From Craspedostauros australis (taxonomy: Eukaryota; Bacillariophyta; Bacillariophyceae; Mastogloiales; Achnanthaceae): a DNA stretch of 64,000 nt. How positions within the stretch are numbered: the stretch's first letter is position 1; every line of letters starts with the position of its first letter. The notes under the pieces were generated by a model. That model had not been told where the DNA came from and did no database searches. It was given only the letters and a program-made list of their open reading frames with translations. The DNA is taken from positions 1,054,001 to 1,118,000 of the forward strand of contig JAMXDE010000018.1 of the NCBI GenBank assembly GCA_026770025.1, given 5' to 3'. A program made the position numbers and the translations under genes. Below, one piece after another: positions 10,180 to 20,456 of the stretch.

Positions 10180-10934
10180 TCACAGTCTGTCGCTGCACTG
10201 CGCGATGTCGAGTCTTTGACTGTTGTGTTCTGCCGGTATTACGAGTATGGGATGCTGACGATGTGTGTACATGGGTGCAGATGTGTGCAGGCGTGCCTTC
10301 CCACAGCAGCACACGGACCCGGTGGTCTGACATCGTCCTCTTCCAGCAACTTCAATCGTCATGACCTCATGACCGCACGAAGGTTCGGACAGAGTATCAG
10401 GCTGCACGCTTTGCTGTGGCAACTCCCAGAGTAGATCGTACTCATGGAAGGTTCCATACTCATAGTCATAAGACGGGTGGGTCAAGGTGCGGAGAAACTG
10501 GTGAGCCTTCCCACAGTTCCTCTTGGATGTTGATGCCTCATCATCTCGTCTGATTGTTTGTGTTGGTGTTTGCGTTGGTGTTTGCGTTGATGGTATCAAT
10601 GTGAAGGGATGCGGTGATGTTGGAGTGGTCACCATCGCCATTGCCATCATCGAACAGAGTTGTGTCGCATGAAGAGATGCTGGTTTGCGTCATCATCATC
10701 GGTGTCGTCATGAGTGTTGTTGTTGAAGGATATCTCGCCTGTGTAGATGCATTGGAGGATGTATCGGATGTGTTTTGCTTGAAGGTTGAGAAGAGGGACA
10801 GTTGCTTGCATGGGGACCGCGCCGTCTTGGGTGCCATCATTTGCGTGGTGAGGTTGGATTCCTTTGTCGATCAGTGTCTCAATGGATGGGACGGTGATCA
10901 TGAGGGCTTCGGCATTTGTCTTGATTGGTTGCTG
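10180..10934 (-). pseudogene. BTB-like region of copy 4, stop and frameshift
   Basis: An in-frame TAA at 10937-10935 replaces the CAA seen in copies 3, 5 and 6. The BTB half then reads LMITVPSIETLIDKG and LNLQAKHIRYILQCIYTGEI. A small indel near 10670 (MRHNSVR against MQCKLCSMM in copy 3) moves the tail to another frame (10180-10650), where it is the same divergent tail as in copy 3. The linker further upstream carries another TAA where paralogues have CAG. Probably non-functional. Confidence 0.55.
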
Positions 10935-11135
10935 TTAGTCGCCCTGTCCACACAAGAAGATGGTGTCTGCCCTGTTCTCGAGTTGGAAGGATCTGAGCCG
11001 GTCTTCTCTGATACTGATGTTGGTCCTGTTGTGGCTACTGTGTTTGTGTTCATTCTCTTGTTCCTTCTGCTTCAACTGTTATCCCGACTGTTCTTGTGGT
11101 TCTTCATTCTCTTCCTCGTTTTATTGTTAGCGTTG

Positions 11136-11873
11136 TTACAGTCGTGGGATGCGGTGCCTGGGACGCCTCCTGATCAATCTTGCGATTTCGATGTAATGTT
11201 CTGTACCGATCACGTCGAGGAGGGTTCTGTTGTTGTTGTTTTGGACGTCGATATCGGCATTGGCTGATGCAACAAGGTACTTCACACAATTTGGCCTGCA
11301 ATGGTGGCATGCGAAATGAAGGGGAGTGTCACCATCGTTGTTTTTGCAGTTGATGCTCACCCCACATGATTCGATGAGGTACTTGACATACTCCAGGCGG
11401 CCGTTGCGGCATGCCGCATGAAGGGGAGTGTCACCATTGTTAGTTTTGCAGTTGGTGTCGGCCCCGCATGATTTGATGAGGTACTTCACACAATCCAGTG
11501 TGCCCCAGAGGCATGCCCAATAAAGGGGAGTGGAACCAGTTATGGTTTCGCAGTTGGCATTGGCCCCACATGATTCGATGAGGTACTTGATACACTCCAG
11601 GTGGCCGCTGCGGCATGCGTGATGAAGGGGAGTCCAACCATCCTTGGTTTTGCAGCTGGCATTCGCCCCACATGATTCGATGAGGTACTTCACACACTCC
11701 ATGGAGCCTTTGGAGCATGCCCAATGAAGGGGCGTCGGACTACCCCAGACTGCAACCTTGTTGACATCAAATCTTTCCTTCTGCGTCTGGTTCTGCTTCT
11801 TCCATTTCTTCATCACCGATAAGTCACCTGCTTTGCCAGCATCAATGAGTTGTTGGTCTGTGACATACGGCAT
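11136..11873 (-). CDS. Ankyrin-repeat protein, copy 4
   Basis: 245 aa starting MPYVTDQQLIDAGKAGDLSV. Six ankyrin units are visible. The first five follow the TPLHxAC pattern and the last is atypical (NNNNRTLLDVIGTEHYIEIA). This copy ends RPRHRIPRL before the Gln-rich linker, unlike its paralogues. The linker is still recognisable downstream in another frame, so a frameshift has shortened the protein. Its modules differ most from the others (SCGANAN-type ends). It faces unit R2. Confidence 0.65.
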   Translation of the reverse strand: MPYVTDQQLIDAGKAGDLSVMKKWKKQNQTQKERFDVNKVAVWGSPTPLHWACSKGSMECVKYLIESCGANASCKTKDGWTPLHHACRSGHLECIKYLIESCGANANCETITGSTPLYWACLWGTLDCVKYLIKSCGADTNCKTNNGDTPLHAACRNGRLEYVKYLIESCGVSINCKNNDGDTPLHFACHHCRPNCVKYLVASANADIDVQNNNNRTLLDVIGTEHYIEIARLIRRRPRHRIPRL

Positions 11874-12268
11874 TTTGAGAGGATGATCGTTGGTTGCTGG
11901 GCGATTGACGTTGGACGTTGAACGATTGGCGTTGGATTGGCTGTCGAGGAAATGTGTAGTCTGAGCTGCCTATGGCAGAGATATCGATCGTGGTGTCTTC
12001 AATGGCTTGTATTGTTATGAGTACCATGCACTGTGTCATGAATATGAGTGGCAATTCGATGACTGTTGTTGATGTGCTCAAGTATGGGGTTGGGTGGTGT
12101 GTGTTGATGTCTGTGTTTGCCTCCTCTTGATCACATGGTTTGGATCCTTCTGTCCCCATCCATCACAAAAATGCACGCAGACAACAAGAAAGAAGGAAAC
12201 ACGTTCCCACCACAACAGAGTTCTCTTTTGTGGGTCTTGGAAAACCCGAATCTTCGACTGATTCGACT

Positions 12269-13765
12269 ATGAGTGAAACCATCAAAGAAGATCAACGAAC
12301 GCGAGAGATCATTGATCGTGACACAAAGGTGATTCGAAATAGTCGTTGCCTCCAACCACTCCACTTCAGCCATAATCAACGCCACATCAATTCGAAGCCC
12401 GCAACATGAAAGTCTCCGGAGACAGAGAGATGAAATGGCATGACTATGTTTGCATTGATGGAAGTATCAGCCAACACTGAGACATTGAACCTCAAGCAAC
12501 AAAGGAACAAAGCAACGAAGCAATGGAGTAATCAAGCAAGCAGCGGCTGCGCAAAACATGACACGCCAACCAGAATCAACGAAGGCGGCCATGGTAAGAG
12601 ACGACGATGATGATGACGCTGATGATGCCAATGATGGATGACGAGCAGCGATCTCCAACGTGTCGCATCGCTCAGCGACATCCGAAGGGAAGATATCACA
12701 CCAACTGCTCCGGAGTAGAGAATATCTTGAGACATGGGCAATGGCAGCACCAACAACAGAACCAACAGTAATGGCAAGACATGTCATGGCCCATGGTGCG
12801 GTCTGGATTCAAGTCATCAGCAGCCGCGCGCACCCACAGAAACGTACGATGCGGTGTCGGAAACGGAGATTCAGCACATGTTGGATGGTTGCATCCGTGA
12901 GATCGGACGCAGCAACTTCTTCCGAGACCTGCAGAGCCATCAGTTCGGAGATGTTCCTCAGTCCCCACTACACGCACCACAACCAACCACGCTTGTTCAT
13001 ACCGATGCTCAAAGAAATGCATCGCAGCCACAATCCGCAAACAATGAGACAGAGGCATGCTCTCATCGGATCCACAGATCAAAGAAATCGTGTGCAATGA
13101 CGGCGGCAACTTCTCCCATGGCTCATCATCTTTGTCGGCCAGATTGACAACCAGGCAGCAACCGGCATACGCTTGTGCCCTGCGCGACATAATGCACAAA
13201 CTGTAGCATCACCACCACCAACAACAAGCTGACTGTCGCAGTACGCCCCACTTCATCAAGTTGGATTCCATTCCAACAAGCCATGCATGATGCCCGCCGG
13301 GTCCACCATCGTTTCCCACACAGCTCCTTCCACACCAACGAAACGAACGAACGAACGAACGAACGAACGCGGAAAGCATAGTATATGATCGACAACGACG
13401 ATGACAGCGGTGGCTGAACCATCTTCTTCATGTCGCCTTGGCCAATGATGATGCACAGCAACGTGCCGGACGCCAACCAGGATCATCTGCAATTCATGAA
13501 CAGAAGATCCTGAGTAGCTTGCGTTTCAGCCGGACCGTTCTGCAAACGATACGGGAGTGCATGGAGCAGCATGCTGTGCGGATCACCAAAAGCAACGGTG
13601 AAAGCATGCCAGACGCACCATTGAATGAATGGATCACGAATTGGTCCAGCTCCTTTCACACAGTCACTATCCTAACGACTATTCTGACGACTATTGTTAT
13701 CCATCGACTCAATCCGTCGTGCGTTTACTTCTCGAAGACTTCTGTTATGGCATGGTCTGGTGTGG
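12269..13765 (+). pseudogene. Repeated unit R2, unrecognised
   Basis: Second copy of unit R. It starts MSETIKEDQRTREIIDRDTK. About 48 bp present in R1 and R3 after this segment are missing. It has the REIGRSNFFRDLQSHQFGD block (12896-12952) and a downstream open block (SSLRFSRTVLQTIRECMEQH, about 13510-13570). An expanded (CGAA)n tract lies at about 13339-13370. Reading frames shift between blocks. The family is not recognised. The uninterrupted CCATAATCAACG at about 12370 is an empty site for the piggyBac-like element found in R3. Confidence 0.4.
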
Positions 13766-13769
13766 CACT

Positions 13770-14606
13770 TCACTCCTCTTGTTCAGCAGCGCCGTCCGTC
13801 TCAACCAAATTGGATGATTTGGTTCTCATAGAGCAGACGAAGTCTACCAATATCGTCCGACCCATGTATGAATCCATTTGTGCTGTACCCTTGTCCTCAT
13901 CTGTGATGTTGTATAACTGCATCATGGATATATGACTGTACGCATCATCAGTACAATCACTCTCGGCTCTCCCACTGCAAAACACTTGGATCTCCGTCAT
14001 CAGTTGAGGTTGTAGAATCAGTTTGCTTAAATCTGGATGAGTGAACATATCTTTCTCACTTGCAACTGCCGTTTGCATTGCTGCATCCTTCAACACCACG
14101 CAGTTGTGCTGATGAGCGAATATCAACACATCTATCATGGTGTCTTCTGTGAGATGCTTGCAGGCCAACTCCACTTCAAGAACAAGCTTGAGTCGCCAGA
14201 AGCCAAACTCGTTGGCCACAAGGATCAGCTGTTGCAGATCATCTTGTCCAGCGAGGGTGAAAGTTGACTGGTGAGAGGCACCTGCGTCGTGGTGAGCGTC
14301 GGCGTAAGCTCCGACGTGAGCAGCAGCGTTGTCACGAACGCTGTCATCAAAGGATATCTCACCTGTGTAGATGCATTGGAGGATGTATCGGATGTGTTTT
14401 GGTTGAAGGTTGGGAAGAGGGATGGTTACTTCCATGGGGGCCGTGCCGTCTTGGGTGCCATCATTCGCATTCTGATGTTGGATTCCTTTGTCAATCAGTG
14501 TCTGAATGGATGGGACGGTGATCATGAGGACTTCGGCGTTTGTCTTGATTGGTTGTTGTTGGTCGCCCTGTTCACACAAGAAGATGGTGTCTGTCCTGTT
14601 CTCGGT
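13770..14606 (-). CDS. BTB-like region of copy 5 (open)
   Basis: 278 codons read from just after the TAA (14607-14609) that ends ANK copy 5, in the same frame. It opens TENRTDTIFLCEQGDQQQPI, resembling the first strand and helix of a BTB fold, then IPLPNLQPKHIRYILQCIYT, then a BACK-like helical part (NEFGFWRLKLVLEVELACKH, MIDVLIFAHQHNC). The first in-frame ATG is well inside (MITVPSIQTL), so a stand-alone protein would lack the BTB N-terminus. One of two copies whose BTB part is intact to a sensible stop (GAAEQEE). BTB domains dimerise and can bind CUL3. Confidence 0.6.
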   Translation of the reverse strand, partial: TENRTDTIFLCEQGDQQQPIKTNAEVLMITVPSIQTLIDKGIQHQNANDGTQDGTAPMEVTIPLPNLQPKHIRYILQCIYTGEISFDDSVRDNAAAHVGAYADAHHDAGASHQSTFTLAGQDDLQQLILVANEFGFWRLKLVLEVELACKHLTEDTMIDVLIFAHQHNCVVLKDAAMQTAVASEKDMFTHPDLSKLILQPQLMTEIQVFCSGRAESDCTDDAYSHISMMQLYNITDEDKGTAQMDSYMGRTILVDFVCSMRTKSSNLVETDGAAEQEE

Positions 14607-15305
14607 TTAGAAGGATTTGAGTCGGTCTTCTCCAATGCTGATGTTGGTCCTCTTGTGGCTGCTGTGTTTGTGTTCATTCTCTTCCTTCTTCCGCTTCAAC
14701 TGCTGTCTCAACTGTTCTTGTGGTTGTTCATTTGCTTGTTCGTTTTGTTGTAAGCGTTGCTGTAGTTGTTGCAGTTGTGGGTGAGCTGAAGGCGAAAGTC
14801 CTCTAATGAGAGACTCCATACACTCCAGGTGGCCGTTGCGGCATGCCCAAGGAAGGGGAGTTTCACCTTGGTTGCATTGGCAGTTGATGTTCGCCTCACA
14901 TGATTCGATGAGGTACTTGGCACACTCCGGCTGGCCGTTGCTGCATGCCCAATGAAGGGGAGTGCGACCATTGTAGGCTTTGCAGTTGATGTTTGCCTCA
15001 CATGATTTGATGAGGTACTTGACACACTCCAGGCGGCCGTTGGAGCATGCCCAATGAAGAGGAGTGGAACCAAAGTTGTCTTTGCAGTTGACGTCCGCCC
15101 CACATGATTCGATGAGGTATTTCATACACTCCAGGTGGCCGTTGTGGCATGTCCAATGAAGGGGAGTGGGACCCATGAAGTCTTTAACCTTGGTGACATC
15201 AACTTCTTCATTATGCGTCTTGTTCTGCTTCTTCCATTTCTTCAACACCGACAAGTCACCTACTATGGCAGCACCAATGAGTTCTTGGCTCGAAACATTC
15301 GGCAT
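14607..15305 (-). CDS. Ankyrin-repeat protein, copy 5
   Basis: 232 aa, four ankyrin modules (GPTPLHWTCHNG, GSTPLHWACSNG, GRTPLHWACSNG, GETPLPWACRNG), then the longest Gln/Lys linker of the family (QQLKRKKEENEHKH). The start at 15305 is the conserved MPNVSSQ Met. The ORF is open to 16217 upstream, but that part corresponds to the promoter of other copies and beyond 15880 to inserted transposon DNA, so I do not count it. It ends GEDRLKSF then TAA, with BTB continuing in frame. Confidence 0.7.
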   Translation of the reverse strand: MPNVSSQELIGAAIVGDLSVLKKWKKQNKTHNEEVDVTKVKDFMGPTPLHWTCHNGHLECMKYLIESCGADVNCKDNFGSTPLHWACSNGRLECVKYLIKSCEANINCKAYNGRTPLHWACSNGQPECAKYLIESCEANINCQCNQGETPLPWACRNGHLECMESLIRGLSPSAHPQLQQLQQRLQQNEQANEQPQEQLRQQLKRKKEENEHKHSSHKRTNISIGEDRLKSF

Positions 15306-15724
15306 TTTGAGAGGATTGTGGATGGTTGCCTGGACGTTGGATGTTGAACGATGGACGCTGAACGATTGGTGTTGGATTGGCTGTCGAGGAAATGTGTAGT
15401 CTGAGCTTCCTATGGCAGAGATATCGATCGTGGTGTCTTCAATGGCTTGTCTGAGTATGAGCACCATGCACTGTGTGATGAATGTGAGTGGCAATTCGAT
15501 GTCTGTTGTTGGTGTGTTCGAGTGTGTGGTTGAGTGGTGTGTGTTGTTGTCTGTGTTTGTCTCCTTCTCTTGATCACACCCTCTGGTTTGTGCGGTTTGG
15601 ATCCTTCTGTTCTCATCCATCACAGAAATGCACACAGACAACAAGAAAGAAGGAAACACGTTCCCACCACAACAGAGTTCTCTTTTGCGGGTCTTGGAAA
15701 ACCCGAATCTTCGACTGATTCGAC

Positions 15725-15880
15725 TATGAGTGAAACCATCAAAGAAGATCAACGAACGCGAGAGATCATTGATCGTGACACAAAGATGATTCGAAATAGT
15801 CGTTGAGTGTTTCCATTGGTTTGAGTGGTGTTGCGGCTTGAGTGCAACCTGTGCCTCCAACCACTCCACTTCAGCCATAA
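15725..15880 (+). pseudogene. Repeated unit R3, 5' fragment
   Basis: Begins MSETIKEDQRTREIIDRDTK as in R2 and runs into the ATAA target-site copy (15877-15880) of the piggyBac-like insertion. The rest of R3 continues at 20457. Confidence 0.45.
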
Positions 15881-15921
15881 GACCCCATTCAGGATACGAT
15901 AGTACATTCTTGCCGATTTTT
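15881..15921 (+). repeat. Left terminal inverted repeat of the piggyBac-like element
   Basis: 41 bp starting GACCCCATTCAGGATACGAT and ending TGCCGATTTTT. Pairs with 20416-20456, 34 of 41 identical without gaps. Confidence 0.85.
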
Positions 15922-17159
15922 AATTCAAGGACCGATATCATCCTATTATGTTGTGGAGGGTTTATGTGTGAAATATTAGACGCCTGGACCTTATAGTTAA
16001 AAAGTTTATATTTTTCGCATTTATCTACGACTAGAAACGAAAGGCATGCGGACGCAGAAGGGCAAATTGTGTTGGGAATCACCAGTCGTGCTTCAGCTTG
16101 CTGTCCAGTCGTGCCCTTGATTGACAGACTCACATTTCGCATGGACAAGGCGGTTGGGTGCGAAGAGATGTTGAGGATTGCGCGGTAGCAGTAGGCATGG
16201 TGATGATGATTCTTCATCTGGGCTGTGGATCAGTGGTCGAAATCCAGAGTTGTGGGTTGGTGGGTAATCCAGATCTTCACCCCCGCCTTGACTTTCACAC
16301 TGCCTTGTTCTCGGTTCTGCTCCCGTTGATGCCCTGGGACGTTGAGCTTCGTCCATGTCTCAAGCAGCACACACTGCCTTCCCTCCATATGCACACTCTA
16401 TCCCTTCATGGCCCAGAGATAATTCTACTATTATATCGTATATCTCGACACCGTGTAAATTTTTGAACGCGTTTGTCCTACCACGGCCTACGTGAAAACT
16501 AAATCGGTACCATCGTTTACTAGTGCTATTGTCGGGAATCACTGAAGTTTTGTTTTACCATACTTCATCACCTTCCATGGTATATACCCCAATGGTCTTT
16601 GCAGACATGGACTCTACACAAGCTGCAGATCCGTTTGACCCTCTTGGGAGTGTTTTCTTCTAGGCCAGTATTTTTTTGTGGCCTTCAAGTAGCAGCAATA
16701 TTGGCAAAGTCGTTGCTTTCCATCTTTGTTGATTATCTGTCTGTGGTCTTTATACACACCCATGAACCTATCCTTGCTCAACACTGGTTGAGTATTGTTC
16801 ATCCTTGTCCTTGTTCTTGTCTCCTTTGGGATTCTCCTTGCCCTCCTTGTGCCACGGACTTTGCAGGTCCTCACTTTCAACACCAGTGCTTCCACCATTG
16901 CCAAGCCATATGATTTGTTATCCATTCAATCCTCCTCCTCCACAAGGTGACTGTGCGTGATCCATGAGTTCACCCTCAGTATGTCAAGTAGGTGAAACAT
17001 GATTGGCATCCATACCCTTCAACACCGCAGATTTGGTTGATAGTATGCGATAAGCTGATCACACCGATCCACCCCTCCCATCCAATGATTGTAGTCATCA
17101 ATCATTTTTGAGATCCTGTTTGCAGCATTCCAGTCATCACCCCAGACAGTCTTCAGATG

Positions 17160-18300
17160 GTTCTTGTTCGTTGTGGTCTGTTGTGGTCAATGTCAATTCT
17201 TTGCGACTGTTTCATTTGCATAATGGACTGTACTCACCATGAGCACCACATTGTTGTCCACCCATCAAGTAATGACACACTTGTCACTCTCCGTCCAGAT
17301 GTACAGAGTTGAAGCGATCATCTTCGATGTCCTTCATTTCCTTGGGAGGGAATCTACAACGATACCTTGCAGTTCCCACAATGCCCACTCCCATCTCCCT
17401 CAACTTCTCAATGACAGTCTTTGTAGTGAATTGATTGTCCATGGCGACAACATGCTTGTCAGCAGGATTGAGTTTGGCAAGCAGCTCTGTGACAGTGTTG
17501 TTGATCCTGGTGGTTTTGTCTAGGCACCCCGATGGCAGCACATGGAACATGAACCCCGAGGCTGAGCAACAAAGGGAATAGAATTTGTGGCCTTCCTTGA
17601 TTGGCTTCTGCTGCATGCAAAGCATCTGTGCAGATCTTCCCTTGAATTGAACCATCATCTCATCTATGGCGCAAGCATAGCCAGGTTTCAGACACAGCCG
17701 CTTCGACACACTGTTGGTGTGAATGAGAAGGGGCTGAACCTTGGCATACCATGAACGATCCATTTGTATTGCTGGATGATAGTTGGAGGATGGTTTCCGT
17801 TGTGATAGTGTGGATGCTCTTGCCTCCCTGCTTGGGATCTGTGGGCTACCAGCAGCATGCTCCTCAGCTTCTGGTGGCAACCCTTCTGACACTCCTGATA
17901 CATTCAGTTCCCAAGCTGAAACAAAGTCCATGGGGGCTCATGTCATCCTCAGCTTCTGGTGGTTCAGCTGTAGTCTCCACCGACAATTCAGACATTTTGT
18001 TCAAGGTTGGCAATGCAATGAAGTGCATAGGCTTCCATACCATTTCATATCTTGCTCTGGACATGTGTGTCATGAGTAGATGCGTTGGAACAGAGATCGA
18101 GGCAGCTCTCCAGTAGTTAATTGTTGCTGGAGCTCAGAAGAATCCCATTTAGTAGTACATGGCAAAGAAGATGTACAGCTCAGGGACAGTGATGGCAGTT
18201 GCCATCAATTTGGTGTTGCAATGATGGCTGTTGGTGTAGAATTGGATCTTCTCCAGTAGTGAAACTGGAAAGAAGATTACCAGGATAGTGTCATTGTTCA
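17160..18300 (-). pseudogene. piggyBac-type transposase remnant (DDE_Tnp_1_7-like)
   Basis: Reading down the minus strand: a segment with LYIFFAMYY-stop-MGFF-stop, then APATINYWRA and MSRARYEMVWKPMHFIAL, matches the piggyBac N-terminal pattern (FFA, MG, YW, then M-S-R-x-R-F and L-H-F). Next comes an open 215-codon block (17284-17931) with CAIDEMMVQFKGRS (first catalytic Asp) and VVAMDNQFTT (second Asp). The third region, WVDNNVVLMVSTVH, is present at about 17210-17255 but in another frame and behind a stop. At least two stops and one frameshift mean it is inactive. The N-terminal part further upstream (to about 19350) is too eroded to trace. Confidence 0.8.
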
Positions 18301-20415
18301 TTTCCACATTGTGGATGGGCTGGACGTGCAGTTGTGTGCACTCACAGGTAGTGGCACATACTGAAGTGCTGGCTTTGTCTCATGTTGATGTTGTATGTGG
18401 TTCCCTGGATGATGTTGAGATGCAGATCCAGCCCCTTGGGGAGCAGATGCAGCAGATGATTGTCATCTGCGCTTCTATCAATGGTTGATTGCAACAGAGA
18501 TGGGCTGGCAAACTTGGTTGGGCTGCTTGCTGATGCTTGATCCAAACAGAACTGGACTGACACTGAATGAAGGATCTCTCCTGGCTGAGGCAAAGTGCCT
18601 TGCCATTGCTGATTGATCCATGTGGCGAATAGTTGGCTTGACCCATGTTGAGCAGTTGCGTTCAATGCTGCTGTTGCTCAACCTGGAGGAAAGCGCTGTG
18701 CATTGTTGGCTCATGGAATTGGTGTGGTCAGATGGAGAAGTCTGCTGGGGTAGATTTGATGAGCTGTTGTAGGAAGACCACACATCCCTGTTGACACTAC
18801 CTCATGGATTGGTGGGCTGTTGGGTGGACCACTCTCGAAGAAATCACAGTAGGTGGGCATTGGTGGCAGATGTGCTGTTTGATCTTTGCTGTCATTGTTC
18901 ATTGGAGACATGAGAGACTCGTGGACGAATACAACGTATGGGTGACCGATGGCATATGCAAGCATGCTCTCTGCTTGGAATTGTGGAGGATTGGAAGCAG
19001 GATGCAATTCGGGTGTTGCTGTTGCTTCCTTGTGGGGGCTGGAAGATTGAGGGTGCAGTGGTGGCTTGGGTGTGTGTTTTGGAGATGGCACCATGGTAGT
19101 ATGGGTGCAGTGATCGTGCAACTATGATGATTTTTGTGAGTGCGATGAAATTGTGAGCTCCATGATTGTTTGAGTTTGCGGAAGGTGCGATGTTGCAAAG
19201 CCAAGACAAAATGAAGATGAACATCACAAGTGATGATGCTGCCACACCCATGCATGCTTGAAGGAAGGAGGTGATAAAGATGTAAAGGACACAAGAGGAG
19301 ATGACAACCTTGGAAGAGGAAAGCAAGGAATTGCTGAAAGCAAAGTACAACAGCAGTTTCAGCGAGTGTGATGTGGAAAAAACGGATTTGACGTTGCCAG
19401 CCTCACAGTTTGAGCCTTGCCGAACAGTTTCACATCAGTCCCATGGTGCAGAACTAAGTCACAAGTACTTCAGGCTTGATTAGCAATAAGATGGCAGTAA
19501 GAAACATAAAACTTAGACATATTCATTGGAAAGCTGTGCTCAACAGCTTTCGAAAGATGTAAAGAAAGTGGTATTGTTCACAGATGTTGTTGTCAAATAT
19601 GAAAAGAACTGAAACTGAAAACAAGAAACGATGTATTATATTGTCTAGGTCATGAACGGATAGTACAGCCTTGTCCTCACTTCAGGTCTATTCCCTGCCC
19701 ACGTGTTCGGACCTCCTCTCTGCTAGTCATTTCTAACAGCCAGCATTGGCTTCTGTCTGTTGTTCATCTGTTCTCCTCTTGGCTTTTTGTTTCGGTGTCA
19801 ATGAACCTGCACGCACTCAAATCACAACACAAGAAGCAACACGGAAAACAACACTTCCGCCACCAGTCTCTTTCTGCACCATGCCAACAGCTCAGTAGAT
19901 GACCATGTTGTCTCATGTCCATGGGAAGCAAAGCAGGTTTCGCAGGACTTTGTTTTTACAAACAATGCTATAACAAGTGATAAATCAAATTCTATTTTGC
20001 AGACCAAAGGAGAAGTCACTGTGCTCCATTCCACCATATTGTATTACAATATATATTATTATGTTGTGTAGTATTCGCAAGTGTTGCTATTGTTGTGGAC
20101 GTGGAAGTGGACGTGTAGGGATGCCACCACCATCGCCGTGCTCCATGACACAACACGAACAAAGGAGGCAACCCCTCACCAAGCCAAATCCAAAACGACG
20201 CGAGGAATCAACGCGGCGCCGAATCTGCCAAAACATCGCCATCCACACCGTTCGATACCATCGCAGTCTGACATTGACCGTCAATGACGTCATCATTTTC
20301 GTCCACGACGATGACAAGTCAGCCAGGTATTTGTGTCGTAGAAGCTAGCTAAAAATATCTAAGCCTATGAGACAACACGCTACATCGTGTGCTAATAAAG
20401 TAATGTTGTCCGATA

Positions 20416-20456
20416 AAAAATCGGCAGGATCGTACGATTGTGCCCTGAATGGGGTC
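20416..20456 (-). repeat. Right terminal inverted repeat of the piggyBac-like element
   Basis: Reverse complement begins GACCCCATTCAGGGCACAAT and ends TGCCGATTTTT. Followed by the ATAA copy at 20457. Confidence 0.85.

Larger units (their letters stand above)
15881..20456 (-). mobile_element. piggyBac-like DNA transposon, decayed, 4,576 bp, ATAA target duplication
   Basis: The ends are inverted repeats beginning GACCCCATTCAGG, with 34 of 41 positions matching. Both flanks are ATAA (15877-15880 and 20457-20460). Two paralogous sites without the insert (about 5070 and 12370) have a single ATAA in otherwise matching sequence, which fixes the boundaries and shows a 4-bp target duplication. A minus-strand transposase remnant of piggyBac type lies inside. 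Canonical piggyBac duplicates TTAA, so ATAA is off-consensus. Confidence 0.85.

Noticed and set aside
13770..15305. An intron spanning the ANK/BTB TAA
   Set aside because: Copy 5 has a possible GTTGAAG...AACAG pair that keeps frame, but copies 1, 3 and 6 have no equivalent donor GT in the linker, so a shared intron does not explain the conserved stop.
14607..16217. 536-aa ANK protein starting at 16217
   Set aside because: The upstream part crosses the divergent promoter and runs into piggyBac-like DNA; the conserved family start is at 15305.
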